This document shows, in pieces, positions 13,500 to 13,539 of a DNA stretch of 13,539 nucleotides. Position numbers and translations under genes: made by a program. Source of the stretch: Candidatus Woesearchaeota archaeon. GTDB taxonomy: Archaea > Nanobdellota > Nanobdellia > Woesearchaeales > JACPBV01. The number at the start of each line of letters is the position of its first letter. Within the stretch, counting starts at the first letter, position 1. The stretch is taken from NCBI GenBank assembly GCA_016180165.1, contig JACPBU010000009.1, positions 1 to 13,539 on the forward strand, given 5' to 3'. A model generated the notes under the pieces. That model had not been told where the DNA came from, did no database searches, and worked only from the letters and a program-made list of their open reading frames with translations.

Positions 13500-13539
13500 A
13501 TCTGCCTAGGTGACTCCCATATCTGGGGGGAGAACATGG

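Noticed and set aside
1..13539. tRNA or rRNA genes
   Set aside because: I scanned intergenic regions for T-loop and acceptor-like patterns and recognised none. A covariance-model scan would settle it.

Overview
The window looks like an anaerobic archaeon. Several genes have an A/T-rich TATA-like element centred about 25-28 nt upstream of an ATG with little or no leader, as in leaderless archaeal transcripts. Two others have a GGTGAT Shine-Dalgarno. The gene set includes an oxygen-sensitive class III ribonucleotide reductase carrying an intein, a fused CoaBC, and a large secreted, Asn-rich surface glycosidase with NosD-type beta-helix repeats. The lineage cannot be fixed from one window; a DPANN or euryarchaeal metagenomic genome is my guess, not a demonstrated fact.

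Layout. 1-147: an imperfect palindromic element. 204-664 (+): an unrecognised gene, apparently frameshifted at a G run. 868-1488 (-): a small TraB/PrgY/TIKI-like protein. 1608-2411 (-): an unrecognised protein, divergent from coaBC (2487-3767, +). 3828-6814 (+): one secreted GH5 mannanase-like / beta-helix gene, broken by a single-base shift in a G5 run. 6846-6935: an 18-bp tandem repeat. 7098-11141 (-): the nrd operon. 11338-12342 (-): a D-lactate dehydrogenase-like 2-hydroxyacid dehydrogenase with its own leaderless promoter. 12346-12609: a repeat- and hairpin-rich intergenic region. 12606-13499 (-): an unrecognised protein.

The nrd operon is the most interesting part. The large NrdD chain has an ATP cone, a catalytic barrel and a 309-residue LAGLIDADG intein inserted between Gln and Thr of a conserved RWGGQ/TPF segment. 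It ends without the C-terminal glycyl-radical domain. That domain (RVVGY) is encoded by a separate 63-codon ORF 87 nt downstream with its own strong Shine-Dalgarno. A possible 26-codon ORF follows and overlaps the radical-SAM activase gene nrdG by ATGA. Upstream of nrdD are two NrdR-box-like 16-mers exactly 32 bp apart, one covering the predicted transcription start. The unit therefore appears to combine a split glycyl radical enzyme, an intein and a likely NrdR-type control region in an archaeal promoter.

Both broken genes can be repaired by adding one G to a G run. This makes assembly or sequencing error as likely as real pseudogenisation or slippage.
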